DNA from: an uncultured Synechococcaceae cyanobacterium
GTDB lineage: Bacteria; Cyanobacteriota; Cyanobacteriia; PCC-6307; Cyanobiaceae
Direction of reading: 5' to 3'
Length of the DNA stretch: 35,053 bases
Assembly: GCA_902570945.1 (NCBI GenBank)
Contig: CACGAJ010000009.1
Span: 1 to 35,053, forward strand
This document shows positions 18,630 to 27,521 of this stretch, in pieces. Positions within the stretch are counted from its first letter, which is position 1; the number at the start of each line of letters is the position of its first letter. The notes beneath the pieces are model-generated. The model did no database searches. It saw only the letters and a program-made list of their open reading frames with translations, and was not told where the DNA came from. The position numbers were made by a program, and so were the translations under genes.

Positions 18630-19263
18630 TTATAAAAAAATTATAAAATAATGCGGAGGAAATTGGAACAATGAAATTATCTATTCCTAAAACACTAAAT
18701 TGTTCGAGAAAAGTCGCAAAAAAAGCTATCGTAAAATAATTTAAATTTAAACTATTTTGTTGGGCGTATCCTATTGAGAAAACTACTATCAAACTTGTTA
18801 AAAACATTGTCATAGTTCCATATAAAGATTTTTTTTGTTTAAAAAAATCCCAACTCTTTGAGTTAAAGCTTTTTCCTATTAACCCAGCTAATCCATCACC
18901 AAAAGTCATTATGAAAAATCCACTAATTAGTGCATATGGATCTGTATCCCAGAAAAGATAAATCAAAATAAATAAACTTAGACAATAAAATAATGTTCCA
19001 TAACTTTTTCTCTCGACATCCTCAATTGTTGGAAATAATTTATATGTGTAATTGATGAAAACCATTAATGAAACAATTCCTGTAAAAATTAGAGCAGAGT
19101 TTTGATTAATTTTTAAAAATTGAGCAATTGGTATTAAAGGTCCTATTCCAATATGTATTATTTTTCTGACGATTTCTCTGCTATCTTCATTATATTTTTT
19201 AAAAACTATTGATATTAAAAAAATTGAAAATAAATATAATAAAATTACTGTAAATTTTAGCAA
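18622..19263 (-). CDS. Phytol kinase/polyprenol kinase-like membrane protein (VTE5/DGK1/SEC59 family)
   Basis: This 213-residue protein has about six or seven membrane segments. It carries the family marks of CTP-dependent lipid kinases: EIVRKIIHIGIGPLIP near residue 30, ERKSYGTLFYCLS near 84, the MTFGDGLAGLIGKSFN loop near 118, and KSLYGTMTMF near 145. In cyanobacteria, members recycle free phytol from chlorophyll breakdown into phytyl phosphate for tocopherol and chlorophyll, which is a reasonable but unproven role here. The start is TTG at 19263, five bases past the sigma factor stop, so the gene is probably read from the sigma factor transcript. A dolichol-type or diacylglycerol substrate cannot be ruled out. 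Confidence 0.78.
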   Translation of the reverse strand: MLKFTVILLYLFSIFLISIVFKKYNEDSREIVRKIIHIGIGPLIPIAQFLKINQNSALIFTGIVSLMVFINYTYKLFPTIEDVERKSYGTLFYCLSLFILIYLFWDTDPYALISGFFIMTFGDGLAGLIGKSFNSKSWDFFKQKKSLYGTMTMFLTSLIVVFSIGYAQQNSLNLNYFTIAFFATFLEQFSVLGIDNFIVPISSALFYNFFITN

Positions 19264-19268
19264 TTTGG

Positions 19269-20285
19269 TTAAGCTGCTTTTTGATGAGTTGTCATTACTC
19301 TAAGTTTTAATATTGCTTTAGCTTCTAGTTGCCTTACTCTTTCTCGTGAAACATTAATTTGTCTTCCTATTTCTGCGAGTGTTAATGGTTCTTCACCATC
19401 TAAGCCAAATCTAAGCTTCATAATTTTTTGTTCTCTTTCATTTAGTTGAGAAAGCCAAGTGCCTAAATGTTCTTTTTGCATAGTTCTATCCATGCCTTCC
19501 ATAGGCTCTTCACAATTTGGATCAGGTATAAGTTCGCCAAGAGTGCTTCGGTCTTCTTCTCCTCTTGCATGGGCATCGAGAGAGGCGCAAGGTGCACTTT
19601 GAGAAATTAAATCTTCCAAATCTTTTTGATCAATACCCATCTCTGATGCCATTTCTAATCTGGTAGGTTGTCTACCAAATTTGTGCGATAATTCACGAGA
19701 TACCCTCCTCATTTTTGATAACTTTTCACTTATGTGAATAGGCAAACGTATTGTCCTTGCACTATTATCGATAGCCCTCGTCATTCCTTGTCTAATCCAC
19801 CAATAAGCATATGTTGAAAACTTATATCCCATAGCAGGATCAAATTTATCTACTGCTCTTTCAAGGCCAATAGCTCCTTCTTGGACAAGATCTAACAATT
19901 CAAGACCTTGATTCTGATATTTTTTTGCAACAGAGACAACAAGCCTCAGATTAGCGGCCATCATCCTATCTCTAGCTTTTTTCCCTATCTTAATTTGATA
20001 ACGATGACGTCGAGTTCTGTCATTTTCTGGAGTTTGTAGCAATTTTTTCATGTTTTGAACATGATGTGCCAACTCTATTTCTTCTGCTGGTGTCAGAAGA
20101 GGTACTCTACCAATACTACTTAAATAATAACCAATAGAATCTGAAGCTACTCGTCCAGATTTCTTTTGACTTTGTTTTGAAGTAAGAGTGGATTTTGTTT
20201 TGCGAGGCTTGCCCGCAGTGTTTGGTAATCTAGGCTCATCAATATTTTTTGAAGAGCTCTTTGCAGATTCCAGAGGGATCCCCAT
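19269..20285 (-). CDS. Group 2 sigma-70 family RNA polymerase sigma factor
   Basis: This is a 338-residue sigma factor without the long region 1.1 or the non-conserved insert of a primary sigma, which fits cyanobacterial group 2 factors (SigB-E like). After a basic, low-complexity N-terminus (residues 1-45), region 1.2 begins at DSIGYYLSSIGRVPLLTPAEE. Region 2 shows ANLRLVVSVAKKYQNQGLELLDLVQEG and the -10-binding FSTYAYWWIRQ. Region 3 follows with RLPIHISEKL, and region 4 ends with LTLAEIGRQINVSRERVRQLE, the -35-binding helix-turn-helix. I chose ATG 20285 because a perfect AGGAGG lies eight bases upstream; GTG 20288 would be only five bases from it. Which stress or diel signal it serves is not visible. 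Confidence 0.93.
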   Translation of the reverse strand: MGIPLESAKSSSKNIDEPRLPNTAGKPRKTKSTLTSKQSQKKSGRVASDSIGYYLSSIGRVPLLTPAEEIELAHHVQNMKKLLQTPENDRTRRHRYQIKIGKKARDRMMAANLRLVVSVAKKYQNQGLELLDLVQEGAIGLERAVDKFDPAMGYKFSTYAYWWIRQGMTRAIDNSARTIRLPIHISEKLSKMRRVSRELSHKFGRQPTRLEMASEMGIDQKDLEDLISQSAPCASLDAHARGEEDRSTLGELIPDPNCEEPMEGMDRTMQKEHLGTWLSQLNEREQKIMKLRFGLDGEEPLTLAEIGRQINVSRERVRQLEAKAILKLRVMTTHQKAA

Positions 20286-20293
20286 CACCCTGG

Positions 20294-20299
20294 CCTCCT
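20294..20299 (-). promoter_or_regulatory. Strong Shine-Dalgarno sequence of the sigma factor gene
   Basis: Read on the minus strand this is AGGAGG, eight bases before the ATG at 20285. Most genes in this window have no clear ribosome site, so this one stands out and settles the start. Confidence 0.8.
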
Positions 20300-20399
20300 A
20301 ATAGTGGATTTTTTAAAAAGCTAGCACTGAAATCGAAATAAAAACTACTTTTACGTTGAAACTTTAAAGACAAAAAATTTATTTTTCATCTCAACTTCT

Positions 20400-20422
20400 T
20401 CTAATCTATTGATATGATTAGA
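20400..20422. repeat. Short inverted repeat upstream of the sigma factor gene
   Basis: TCTAATC at 20400-20406 is matched by GATTAGA at 20416-20422 with a nine-base spacer. It lies about 115 bases upstream of the sigma factor start and about 70 bases beyond the ppk stop. It could be an operator or part of a ppk-sigma intergenic signal, but in such AT-rich DNA a seven-base arm may be chance. The remainder of this 206-base gap (20286-20491) holds AT-rich tracts and nothing I can assign. Confidence 0.3.
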
Positions 20423-20491
20423 TTTTATGAAAATATAAAAATTTTCAAAATTTTTAGTAATTTTTAAAATGTTATAAAAATCAATAATTTT

Positions 20492-21817
20492 TTATTCTTT
20501 TATAAGTGCAATTTGAGAACGATTATTATTGGCTGAATCTAATGCATATTTTGCGTAAGAACCATCAGCTTTCATTACCCAGGAAAAGTAATTATCTTTT
20601 ATGTATGTTTGTAAAAGCGATTTTATTTGAGATTTTAATTCTAAATCTTCAATTGGAGTAACAGCTTCTATCCTTCTATCAAGATTTCTTCTCATCCAAT
20701 CTGCACTACCAATAAAAACCTCATTATCATCGTTATTACAGAACCAAAAAATTCGTGAGTGCTCGAGGAAATGTCCAATAATGCTTATAACTGTAATATT
20801 TTCACTTAAATTTTTTCTTTGGGGATATAAGCAGCAAATGCCTCTTATAATAAGACTAATTTTTACACCTGCCTGAGAAGCTAAATAAAGAAGTTTAATT
20901 AATTCTGGATCTACTAAAGAATTCATTTTCGCAATTATTTCAGCTTTTTGACCTTCTTCTGCGTTTTTAATTTCTCTTTTTATAAGGAATATAAATTTTT
21001 CCCTCATCGAGGAGGGAGAAACTAATAATTTTTGATAACTTTTTTGTTTAGAGAAACCTGATAAGTAATTAAACAACTCGAGTAAATCGGATGCAATATC
21101 AGGATCTGTTGAAAGTAATCCTAAATCCGTATAAAACCTTGAAGTATTAGAATTATAATTTCCTGTTCCAATATGAAAATAATTTCTTAATCTTCCTTTT
21201 TCTTTTCTAACTATTAAAGCTATTTTTGTATGAGTTTTAAATCCTATTATTCCATATACAACATGAATTCCAGCTTGTTCAAGTTGTTTTGCCCATTGAA
21301 TATTATTGTCTTCATCAAATCTTGCTTTGAGTTCAACAAGAGTCATTACTTCTTTCCCATTCTCTGCAGCTCTCTTTAGAGCTGCAATGATAGGCGAATC
21401 CTTGGAAACTCGATACAAAGTAATTTTTATAGCCATTACAAGTGGATCATCAGCTGCTTTGTTTATAAATTCTTCAACTGAAGTTTTAAATAAGTCGTAC
21501 GGATGATGAAGCAGTATATTTTCTTTCCTAAGTATTTTGAAAATAGAATTGAGGTTATTGTTTGAAGGTAAATCTAAATTTTTTAATTGCGTGTGAGTTT
21601 TCCCAATTAGCAGATTTTCTTTTAAATCATCTCTATCAATTTTTGTCAGCTGATTTAAATCATCAAGGCCTAATAAACTTTCGCAAAAGTATATATATTC
21701 TTTTTGTATAGAGATACTTTCAATAAGTAATTTAAGAATATTTTCTGGCATATTCGACTCTACTTCTAATCTAACCACGTCTCCACCTAATCTCCTTTTT
21801 TTGCAAACTTTGTTCAA
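20492..21817 (-). pseudogene. ppk: Polyphosphate kinase, C-terminal part (downstream of frameshift)
   Basis: This is the catalytic two-thirds of PPK1, read in a different frame from its N-terminal part. The nominal start is TTG 21817, but the homologous sequence really begins at RRLGGDVVRLEVESNMP, so the first six or seven residues are out-of-frame readthrough and not a true N-terminus. The phospho-acceptor histidine of PPK1 is present in FKTHTKIALIV, followed by HIGTGNYNSNTSRFYTDLGL, then the second conserved histidine in FLEHSRIFWF, and GSADWMRRNLDRRIEAVTP. All expected catalytic residues are intact. PPK1 makes polyphosphate from ATP. Without the N-terminal domains this piece is unlikely to work or to be well translated unless the frameshift is bypassed. 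The gene as a whole spans 20492-22580. Confidence 0.88.
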
Positions 21818-22580
21818 CTGCTAAAAGAAGATCATCAGCTTCAAGTTCTTTTAATTCTAAATCTGCATCTCTTGTCACTCTAAAAAACGAGTAATTTATA
21901 CATTCCATTCCGTTAAACAAAGTATTTATATTATTTCCAATTAAATCTTCAACACTTATGAAAAAGTATGAATTGTCATCACTATGTTGAACAATTTCAT
22001 TTGGAATTTGTATAAATCGATTAATATTTTTAGTTGGTATTTTTAACCTGACAAACTGATTTTTAGTATCCTCTTTATCTTTAATTAAAGCTGCTATGTT
22101 TAGACTTAAATTACTTATAAATGGGAATGGATGTGCTGGATCAACAACTAATGGAGTTAATAAAGGAAATATAGATGAAGTAAAAAAGTTATTACACCAA
22201 TTTTTTTGATTTTCATTTAGATCGTTATATTTTTTTAAAATTACACCTTGTTTTTTTAATTCATCGTTTAATTCATTATTCACATAGTTTTCTTGAAGAG
22301 TAGTTAAATTTTTTACTTCATTGTTGATTTTTGTTAATTGCTCTTTAGGGGTAAGTCCGTCAATACTTTTTTTAGTAATTCCTGCTTCAACTTGAGCCTT
22401 TAATGAAGCTACCCTTACCATAAAAAATTCATCCAGATTATTGCTAAAAATTGAGCAAAATTTTACTTTATCTAGGATTTTGTACCCTTTCTCCATTCCA
22501 GTTAGGAGAACTCTTTTATTGAATTCAATCCAACTTAATTCTCGGTTTATATATTTTTTTTCTAAGTTTTCAGTAGACAT
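21771..22580 (-). CDS. ppk: Polyphosphate kinase, N-terminal part (ends at frameshift)
   Basis: This holds the N-terminal and head domains of PPK1: YINRELSWIEFNKRVL at residues 10-25, FCSIFSNNLDEFFMVRVASL near 42, FPLLTPLVVDPAHPFPFISN near 137, and FFRVTRDADLEL near 235. The start is ATG 22580, giving MSTENLEKKYINRELSW (TTG 22583 adds one Met). The frame leaves the family pattern after EQSLQ and ends at TAG after IRWRRG. The break is at a run of seven A (plus-strand T run 21796-21802); with six, the frame would join QSLQKRRLGGDVVR and give a protein of about 690 residues, the usual PPK1 length. The MFS gene lies upstream on the same strand. Confidence 0.88.
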   Translation of the reverse strand: MSTENLEKKYINRELSWIEFNKRVLLTGMEKGYKILDKVKFCSIFSNNLDEFFMVRVASLKAQVEAGITKKSIDGLTPKEQLTKINNEVKNLTTLQENYVNNELNDELKKQGVILKKYNDLNENQKNWCNNFFTSSIFPLLTPLVVDPAHPFPFISNLSLNIAALIKDKEDTKNQFVRLKIPTKNINRFIQIPNEIVQHSDDNSYFFISVEDLIGNNINTLFNGMECINYSFFRVTRDADLELKELEADDLLLAVEQSLQKKEIRWRRG

Positions 22581-22603
22581 CAAAACTTATATGTTTATCT
22601 ACA

Positions 22604-23872
22604 CTATTCTAACTTTTTTTTGATATCGCTTCCTGTTATGAGCCATATCATTAAAAATAATATTAAGCCTCCTGCGATAAATGGACTTCTTGGACCGAAA
22701 TAATCATAAACATTCCCAGCTAAAATGTAACCTAAAACGCTGCCTAAGCTTTGCAGTCCTTGAAGACTACTCAATATTGATCCTTGGCTATTTTTATCTA
22801 TCCTCTTCGAAATAAGGGCTCTAATACAGGGAGTAATTAATCCTGCTCCAACAGCTAAAAATGAAACAGCTAAATATATATATGTACCTGAATTATTATT
22901 AGGAAATGTAATTAACAGAGCGCATGCAAAAAGAATAAAGCCTGTTCCTGAAATTGTTAGTTTGAACTCGCCGAATTCTTTAACTAGTGGACCAATTAAT
23001 CCTCCTTGTACAACTATGGCTATAATTCCAACAACAATTAGTGGTCCAAGTGAATCTTTTATTGACCAAAGGAGAGAATTTTGTAGGAAAAATACAAGGA
23101 TTGTAGTCAATCCAGTAAAAGCAATAAAATAAATAAAAAAAGCTAGTGACAGTCTTTTAATATTATTTTCTTTGAAAGGTGCAAAAATTCCTTTAAATGG
23201 ATTAGATCTTGATTGATTCCTTAAATCATTATCTTTTTCTCTAGGTTTAGTTTCTGGCAGATAACAGAAAACTAGTAAAAAGTTTATAAATGGTATTATT
23301 GTGGCAATTAAAACTGGAATTAAATAGCTATTAGTTGAGTTACCAATAAAGATAAAACTTATTGTGGGACCTAACAGAAAACTTAAACCAAAAGCAACTC
23401 CAATCAATCCAAATGTTTTTGCTCTTGTTTCAGGAGTTGAAATGTCAGCTAATACGGTTGTTGCTGTCGCCACAGTCCCTCCACTAATACCATCAATTAA
23501 TCTAGCCATAAAGAGCAAATAAATTGGTAATAGTGGTAGTGCTGGTAAAATATTTTTTAGATTTGACCAGTCGAAAAGTAGAGTGAATGCAACAATAGAA
23601 ATTCCTAAAATAGATCCTGAAATGCAAACTAGCATTACAGGCTTTCTTCCATATTTATCGCTATAAATACCAATCAGTGGAGCTGCTATGAATTGGGCAA
23701 AGGAATATGTTCCAGCAATATATGTATAAATACTTGCGCTACCTAAAAATTTTAAGAAAAAACCTGGAAGTAATCCAACCAGTAAGCTTTCACTCATCCT
23801 GTCATTGAGGAGTGTAAAAAAAGAAGCTAATAGAATTCTTTTTTGGCCAGTATTATCAGAATTTTTTTTCAA
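22604..23872 (-). CDS. Major facilitator superfamily transporter (multidrug-efflux type)
   Basis: This 422-residue membrane protein has twelve predicted hydrophobic segments. The MFS motif A is clear between helices 2 and 3: GIYSDKYGRKPVML near residue 65. A further conserved stretch, ARLIDGISGGTVATATTVLAD, follows near 123, and LIGVAFGLSFLLGP near 155. It resembles the TetA/drug efflux branch (DHA family) in length and motifs. The substrate cannot be read from the sequence. The start is TTG 23872, 46 bases from the divergent cobA start; no in-frame ATG occurs before the first helix. An A8 run just after the start makes its N-terminus sensitive to sequencing error. Confidence 0.85.
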   Translation of the reverse strand: MKKNSDNTGQKRILLASFFTLLNDRMSESLLVGLLPGFFLKFLGSASIYTYIAGTYSFAQFIAAPLIGIYSDKYGRKPVMLVCISGSILGISIVAFTLLFDWSNLKNILPALPLLPIYLLFMARLIDGISGGTVATATTVLADISTPETRAKTFGLIGVAFGLSFLLGPTISFIFIGNSTNSYLIPVLIATIIPFINFLLVFCYLPETKPREKDNDLRNQSRSNPFKGIFAPFKENNIKRLSLAFFIYFIAFTGLTTILVFFLQNSLLWSIKDSLGPLIVVGIIAIVVQGGLIGPLVKEFGEFKLTISGTGFILFACALLITFPNNNSGTYIYLAVSFLAVGAGLITPCIRALISKRIDKNSQGSILSSLQGLQSLGSVLGYILAGNVYDYFGPRSPFIAGGLILFLMIWLITGSDIKKKLE

Positions 23873-23918
23873 GATAAATATAGCAACTACAGAGGTACAT
23901 CTATTACCATACTTGTTA

Positions 23919-24734
23919 ATGGAGATTTATGTGTCTGGGATTGTTTATTTAGTTGGAGCAGGTCCTGGTGACCCTGAGCTTTTAACTCTAAAAGCTTTAC
24001 GTTTAATAAAAAATTGTGATGCATTAGTTCATGATGCTTTAATCCCAGATGAAATAACAAAAGAGGTAGGAAAAAATACAGAAATTTTCCATGTTGGCAA
24101 AAGAGCCGGGAAGTGTTCTGTTCCTCAAGCTGAAACTAATGCACTTATTTTGAAATTGGCCAAAGAAGGCAAAAATGTTGTAAGGCTTAAAGGGGGAGAT
24201 CCATTTGTCTTTTCTAGGGGTGGTGAAGAAGTATCGTTTTTAGAAAAAAATGGAGTTTCAGTTGAAATAGTACCTGGGATTACTTCTGGTATAGCTGCTC
24301 CAACATATTTTGGTATTCCACTTACGCACAGAGATGCTGCGAGTTCTGTAACTTTCGTAACTGGGCATGAGCATGTTGATAAGGATAAAAAGAGCGTCAA
24401 TTGGAGAGATTTAGCTAAATCTTCAGATAGCCTAGTTATTTTTATGGGTATAAAAAATATTGAATTTATTGTAGAGGAATTAATTTTAGGCGGCTTATGT
24501 AAGAATACAAAATGCGCTGTAATCCAAGAAGCTACTTTGAAAAATCAAAAATGTTTTGTAGAGAAACTAGATCATCTCGTAGAAAAAATCAAAGATAAAG
24601 AATTTATAGCTCCATCAATAATCATTATTGGAAAAATTGTTGAATTTAAGGTTAATAATAATATAACAAAAGTGTCTGATGTCTATTTACCAGATATTGG
24701 TAAAGTTCAACTATATAATAAATCCCAAAAATAA
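23919..24734 (+). CDS. cobA: Uroporphyrinogen-III C-methyltransferase (SUMT)
   Basis: SUMT methylates uroporphyrinogen III at C2 and C7 with SAM to precorrin-2, the branch to sirohaem and cobalamin. Motifs are VYLVGAGPGDPELLTLKA near residue 8, VRLKGGDPFVFSRGGEE near 87, and VVPGITSGIAAP-like IVPGITSGIAAPTYFGIPLTH near 117. I put the start at ATG 23919 (MEIYVSGIVYLVG, 271 residues). A frame extending to 23805 would run into the divergent MFS gene and adds nothing family-like. GTG 23931 is also possible. There is no fused CysG-type dehydrogenase domain or HemD domain, so it is the single-function form. The 3' end overlaps the opposite pabC gene by 28 bases. Confidence 0.95.
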   Translation: MEIYVSGIVYLVGAGPGDPELLTLKALRLIKNCDALVHDALIPDEITKEVGKNTEIFHVGKRAGKCSVPQAETNALILKLAKEGKNVVRLKGGDPFVFSRGGEEVSFLEKNGVSVEIVPGITSGIAAPTYFGIPLTHRDAASSVTFVTGHEHVDKDKKSVNWRDLAKSSDSLVIFMGIKNIEFIVEELILGGLCKNTKCAVIQEATLKNQKCFVEKLDHLVEKIKDKEFIAPSIIIIGKIVEFKVNNNITKVSDVYLPDIGKVQLYNKSQK

Positions 24735-25534
24735 ATTGGATCGAATTTAGGTTTAAGCTTTAAATCATTAACTTGATTAATTTGTCTGCAAGATAAGCTA
24801 TTAATTGCAACTATTATGTCATTATTTTGAAATTCTGGAGAAATTAATTCTTCTTTTACAATTTTCAATTTTAAAGCTTTAGAAACCATAATCCCCTCTA
24901 AACAGCCGCTCTCTTTTCTAGGTGTTATCCATTGATTATTTCTTTTAATTAGAAGATTAAATGTACTTCCACAACAAAGTTCCCCTGACGTATTCAACAG
25001 GATAGAATCATCAAATGATTTTTCATTAGCCTCTGTCAAAACTTGTATTGCCTGATTATATGAAAATGTTTTGCATTTACTTATAACACTGAATTCATTC
25101 ATTTTTTCCGTTTGACTGATAAAAACGCTTATCGGTTTAAAATTTGGTTTTATTCTATAGAACTCAAGCCATAAATTATCTAAATCTTTTGTCTCTAAAG
25201 TGTTATCAATTGTTAGTGCTCTACCTTCATTAATTCCTCGACTATAATTTATTCTTACTGAAGCAAATTGATTATTCTTAAGCGATAACTTTCTAATTCC
25301 ATCATTAATAAGTTGTCTTAAAGTTAATTTATTTATTTTGAAATTAATATTTAAAATTTTGCTACTTTTTTCTAACCTTTTCAGATGTTCATCAAAAAGA
25401 ATAGGTTTGTTTTCCTTTATCAAAATGGTTTCAAATATACCATCACCAAATTTTAAGCCTCTATTATTAGCAGCAATAGATATTCTATCAATATCTAACC
25501 ATTGATCCTTATACCAGCCTAATGTTTCTATCAT
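24707..25534 (-). CDS. pabC: Aminodeoxychorismate lyase-like PLP enzyme (class IV aminotransferase fold)
   Basis: The fold-type IV PLP family includes 4-amino-4-deoxychorismate lyase (PabC), branched-chain aminotransferases and D-amino-acid aminotransferases. The 275-residue protein has the family pattern NNRGLKFGDGIFETILIKENKP at about residues 23-45, then a lysine-bearing stretch around KCKTFSYNQAIQVL near 153, and DDSILLNTSGELCCGSTFNLLIK near 175. The start ATG overlaps the pabB stop by four bases (ATGA), which strongly suggests joint function. I therefore read it as PabC, which releases p-aminobenzoate and pyruvate. On sequence alone an aminotransferase role would remain open. Confidence 0.8.
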   Translation of the reverse strand: MIETLGWYKDQWLDIDRISIAANNRGLKFGDGIFETILIKENKPILFDEHLKRLEKSSKILNINFKINKLTLRQLINDGIRKLSLKNNQFASVRINYSRGINEGRALTIDNTLETKDLDNLWLEFYRIKPNFKPISVFISQTEKMNEFSVISKCKTFSYNQAIQVLTEANEKSFDDSILLNTSGELCCGSTFNLLIKRNNQWITPRKESGCLEGIMVSKALKLKIVKEELISPEFQNNDIIVAINSLSCRQINQVNDLKLKPKFDPIYFWDLLYS

Positions 25535-26844
25535 TTTAGTGAATCAATTAATGGTAAAAGTTTCCACTTTAGTTCCTTAGTTTCCTCTTCAGGATTAGAA
25601 TCAATAACTATTCCGCAACCAGCATATATATTGATTTTTTTACCTTTAATTAAAAATGATCTTATTAGTATATTGCTGTCAAACTCTCCATTCCATTCAA
25701 GCTTTAAAAATGAGCCACAGTATGGTCCGCGTTCATATTCTTCTAATTCAAAAAGTCTCTGGCATGATCTTAATTTAGGTGCTCCAGTTATAGAACCCCC
25801 TGGCCAACAAGCTTTTAGTAAATCAATCCAGTTCTTGTCTTTTTCTAATTTGCCTCTGATTACTGAAGTTAGATGATGAACTTTTAAGAAACTTTCAAGT
25901 TTTAATATTTCTGGCACCATAATGCTTCCTGTTTCGCAAACTTTACTTAAATCATTTCTTATTAGGTCAACAATCATAATATTTTCGGCTCTATCTTTTT
26001 CGTTGGTTATTAAATCGATAGCATTAAGTGCGTCTTTATTTAAATCTTTATCTCTAGCTCTAGTTCCTTTGATAGGTCTTGATTCTACAAAATTTTTATT
26101 ATCTATTTTTATAAATCTCTCTGGCGAGGTAGATAATACCGCTTCTTTATAATTATCATTTACTATTATTCCTCCGAAGGGAGCTCTTAACTTCCTTCTT
26201 ATTTTTAAATAAATATCTAAAGGACTATAGTTTTTGGAAGATTCAATTTCGCATTTAGTTGTTAGGTTTGCTTGAAATAAATCCCCTAGAGAAATTAATT
26301 TTTTCAATTTTAAAATATTTTCCTGAAATTTTTCAGCCATTTCGTCCAAATTAATTTTTGAAAAATCAAAATGCAAATTTGTTTGAATAATATTATCTTC
26401 TTCAATAGTTTTTATATTGTTGATTATATTTTGATAATTCATCATTTCATATGAGTTTGTACCTTCGATAATTATTTCTTTTTTTATTAGATTACATTTA
26501 ATGATTGGATCATATGATGCAATCCATAAAGTTGCCATATCAGATTGTCGCCATTCGTTTTTTGGTTCTGTGTATACTCCAGCTTCATAACTTAACCATC
26601 CGATCCAAAATCCTTTTTCAATATTTTTTAAATTGTTAAAGGGATTATTATTTTTGTCTAAGTTATTGATATTTCTTGATTGGATTGTTTTTTTAGGTTT
26701 AATTCCTATTATTGACCATTCCCCATTTTCTTTACCATCACTGTCTAGCCAAGCTAACCCTTTTTCGCCGAATTTTTTTGTTAGATGATGCGTAATAAGT
26801 GCTGGATCTACCCATTTTTCTAGAATTATTTTTTTTATTTTCAT
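25531..26844 (-). CDS. pabB: Aminodeoxychorismate synthase component I
   Basis: PabB aminates chorismate to 4-amino-4-deoxychorismate for folate synthesis. The 437-residue chorismate-binding enzyme shows the key motif SRPIKGTRARDKDL near residue 258. The lysine in PIKGT is the nucleophile found in PabB, where anthranilate synthases have alanine, so this is PabB and not TrpE. Further motifs are KDRAENIMIVDLIRNDLSKVC near 282 and PGGSITGAPKLRSCQ near 352. There is no fused glutaminase domain and no pabA next to it, so the amide nitrogen must come from a separate glutaminase, perhaps the TrpG protein. It overlaps queC upstream and pabC downstream by four bases each. Confidence 0.9.
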   Translation of the reverse strand: MKIKKIILEKWVDPALITHHLTKKFGEKGLAWLDSDGKENGEWSIIGIKPKKTIQSRNINNLDKNNNPFNNLKNIEKGFWIGWLSYEAGVYTEPKNEWRQSDMATLWIASYDPIIKCNLIKKEIIIEGTNSYEMMNYQNIINNIKTIEEDNIIQTNLHFDFSKINLDEMAEKFQENILKLKKLISLGDLFQANLTTKCEIESSKNYSPLDIYLKIRRKLRAPFGGIIVNDNYKEAVLSTSPERFIKIDNKNFVESRPIKGTRARDKDLNKDALNAIDLITNEKDRAENIMIVDLIRNDLSKVCETGSIMVPEILKLESFLKVHHLTSVIRGKLEKDKNWIDLLKACWPGGSITGAPKLRSCQRLFELEEYERGPYCGSFLKLEWNGEFDSNILIRSFLIKGKKINIYAGCGIVIDSNPEEETKELKWKLLPLIDSLK

Positions 26845-27515
26845 TTTTTATTATTATTATTGAGCCATTTTTCATAAGCTGTATTTCTAATTCTGCAGCT
26901 ATCACACTTACCGCATGGTTTTGAATTGCCTGAATAACAACTCCATGTTTTATCTAATGGGACATCATTATCAAAAGCTAATTCAATAATTTCCTCTTTA
27001 TTTAAATCTAAAAGTGGAGTCCAAAGTTTTATTGGGTTATTTTCTCTGCCTCTTTTATTTGCTAAATTTGCCAATTCTTGAAATTTTTTAATGTAGTCAG
27101 GTCTGCAATCTGGATAACCAGAATAATCCAGTGCATTAACTCCTAATCCTATAAAATCAGCATCTATTGCTTCGGCGTAACTTAGTGCAACGGAAATAAA
27201 TATAGTATTTCTTCCAGGAACATAAGTATTAGGAATTTTATTAGTTTGAACTCCTTCTATCGGAATATTTTTTCGAGTATCAGTTAATGAAGAGCCTCCC
27301 CATAAAGATAAGTCAAGGGTAATGATTTTAAATTCTTTGATATCAAAGTGTTTTGCAATTATTGATGCAGAATATAATTCTTTTTTATGGCGTTGACCGT
27401 AGTCAAATGAAAGGCCAAAAATTTTAGCTCCTGATTTTTTTGCGATGCCAGTAACTGTAGAAGAATCTAAACCTCCAGATAATAAAACTACTATCGATTT
27501 ATTTTTAAGAGTCAT
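26841..27515 (-). CDS. queC: 7-cyano-7-deazaguanine synthase QueC
   Basis: QueC converts 7-carboxy-7-deazaguanine to preQ0 with ATP and ammonia, for queuosine in tRNA. The 224-residue protein has the N-type ATP pyrophosphatase loop VLLSGGLDSSTV at residues 10-21, FDYGQRHKKEL near 38, YVPGRNTIFISVALSYAE near 97, and the C-terminal zinc site C-x7-C-x2-C-x2-C (CYSGNSKPCGKCDSC). The start ATG lies six bases from the queE stop, so it is co-transcribed with queE. Its stop overlaps the pabB start. Confidence 0.96.
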   Translation of the reverse strand: MTLKNKSIVVLLSGGLDSSTVTGIAKKSGAKIFGLSFDYGQRHKKELYSASIIAKHFDIKEFKIITLDLSLWGGSSLTDTRKNIPIEGVQTNKIPNTYVPGRNTIFISVALSYAEAIDADFIGLGVNALDYSGYPDCRPDYIKKFQELANLANKRGRENNPIKLWTPLLDLNKEEIIELAFDNDVPLDKTWSCYSGNSKPCGKCDSCRIRNTAYEKWLNNNNKK

Positions 27516-27521
27516 ATGATT

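Noticed and set aside
21790-21810. Programmed -1 ribosomal frameshift at A AAA AAG in ppk
   Set aside because: A -1 slip at this heptamer leads to GGA, which is not the PPK frame. The needed shift is +1 or the loss of one A, so the classical -1 mechanism does not fit; transcriptional slippage is kept as an option.
23805-23918. Longer N-terminus for CobA from 23805
   Set aside because: The extra 38 residues would overlap the divergent MFS gene's start and do not look like SUMT, whose conserved sequence begins a few residues after ATG 23919.
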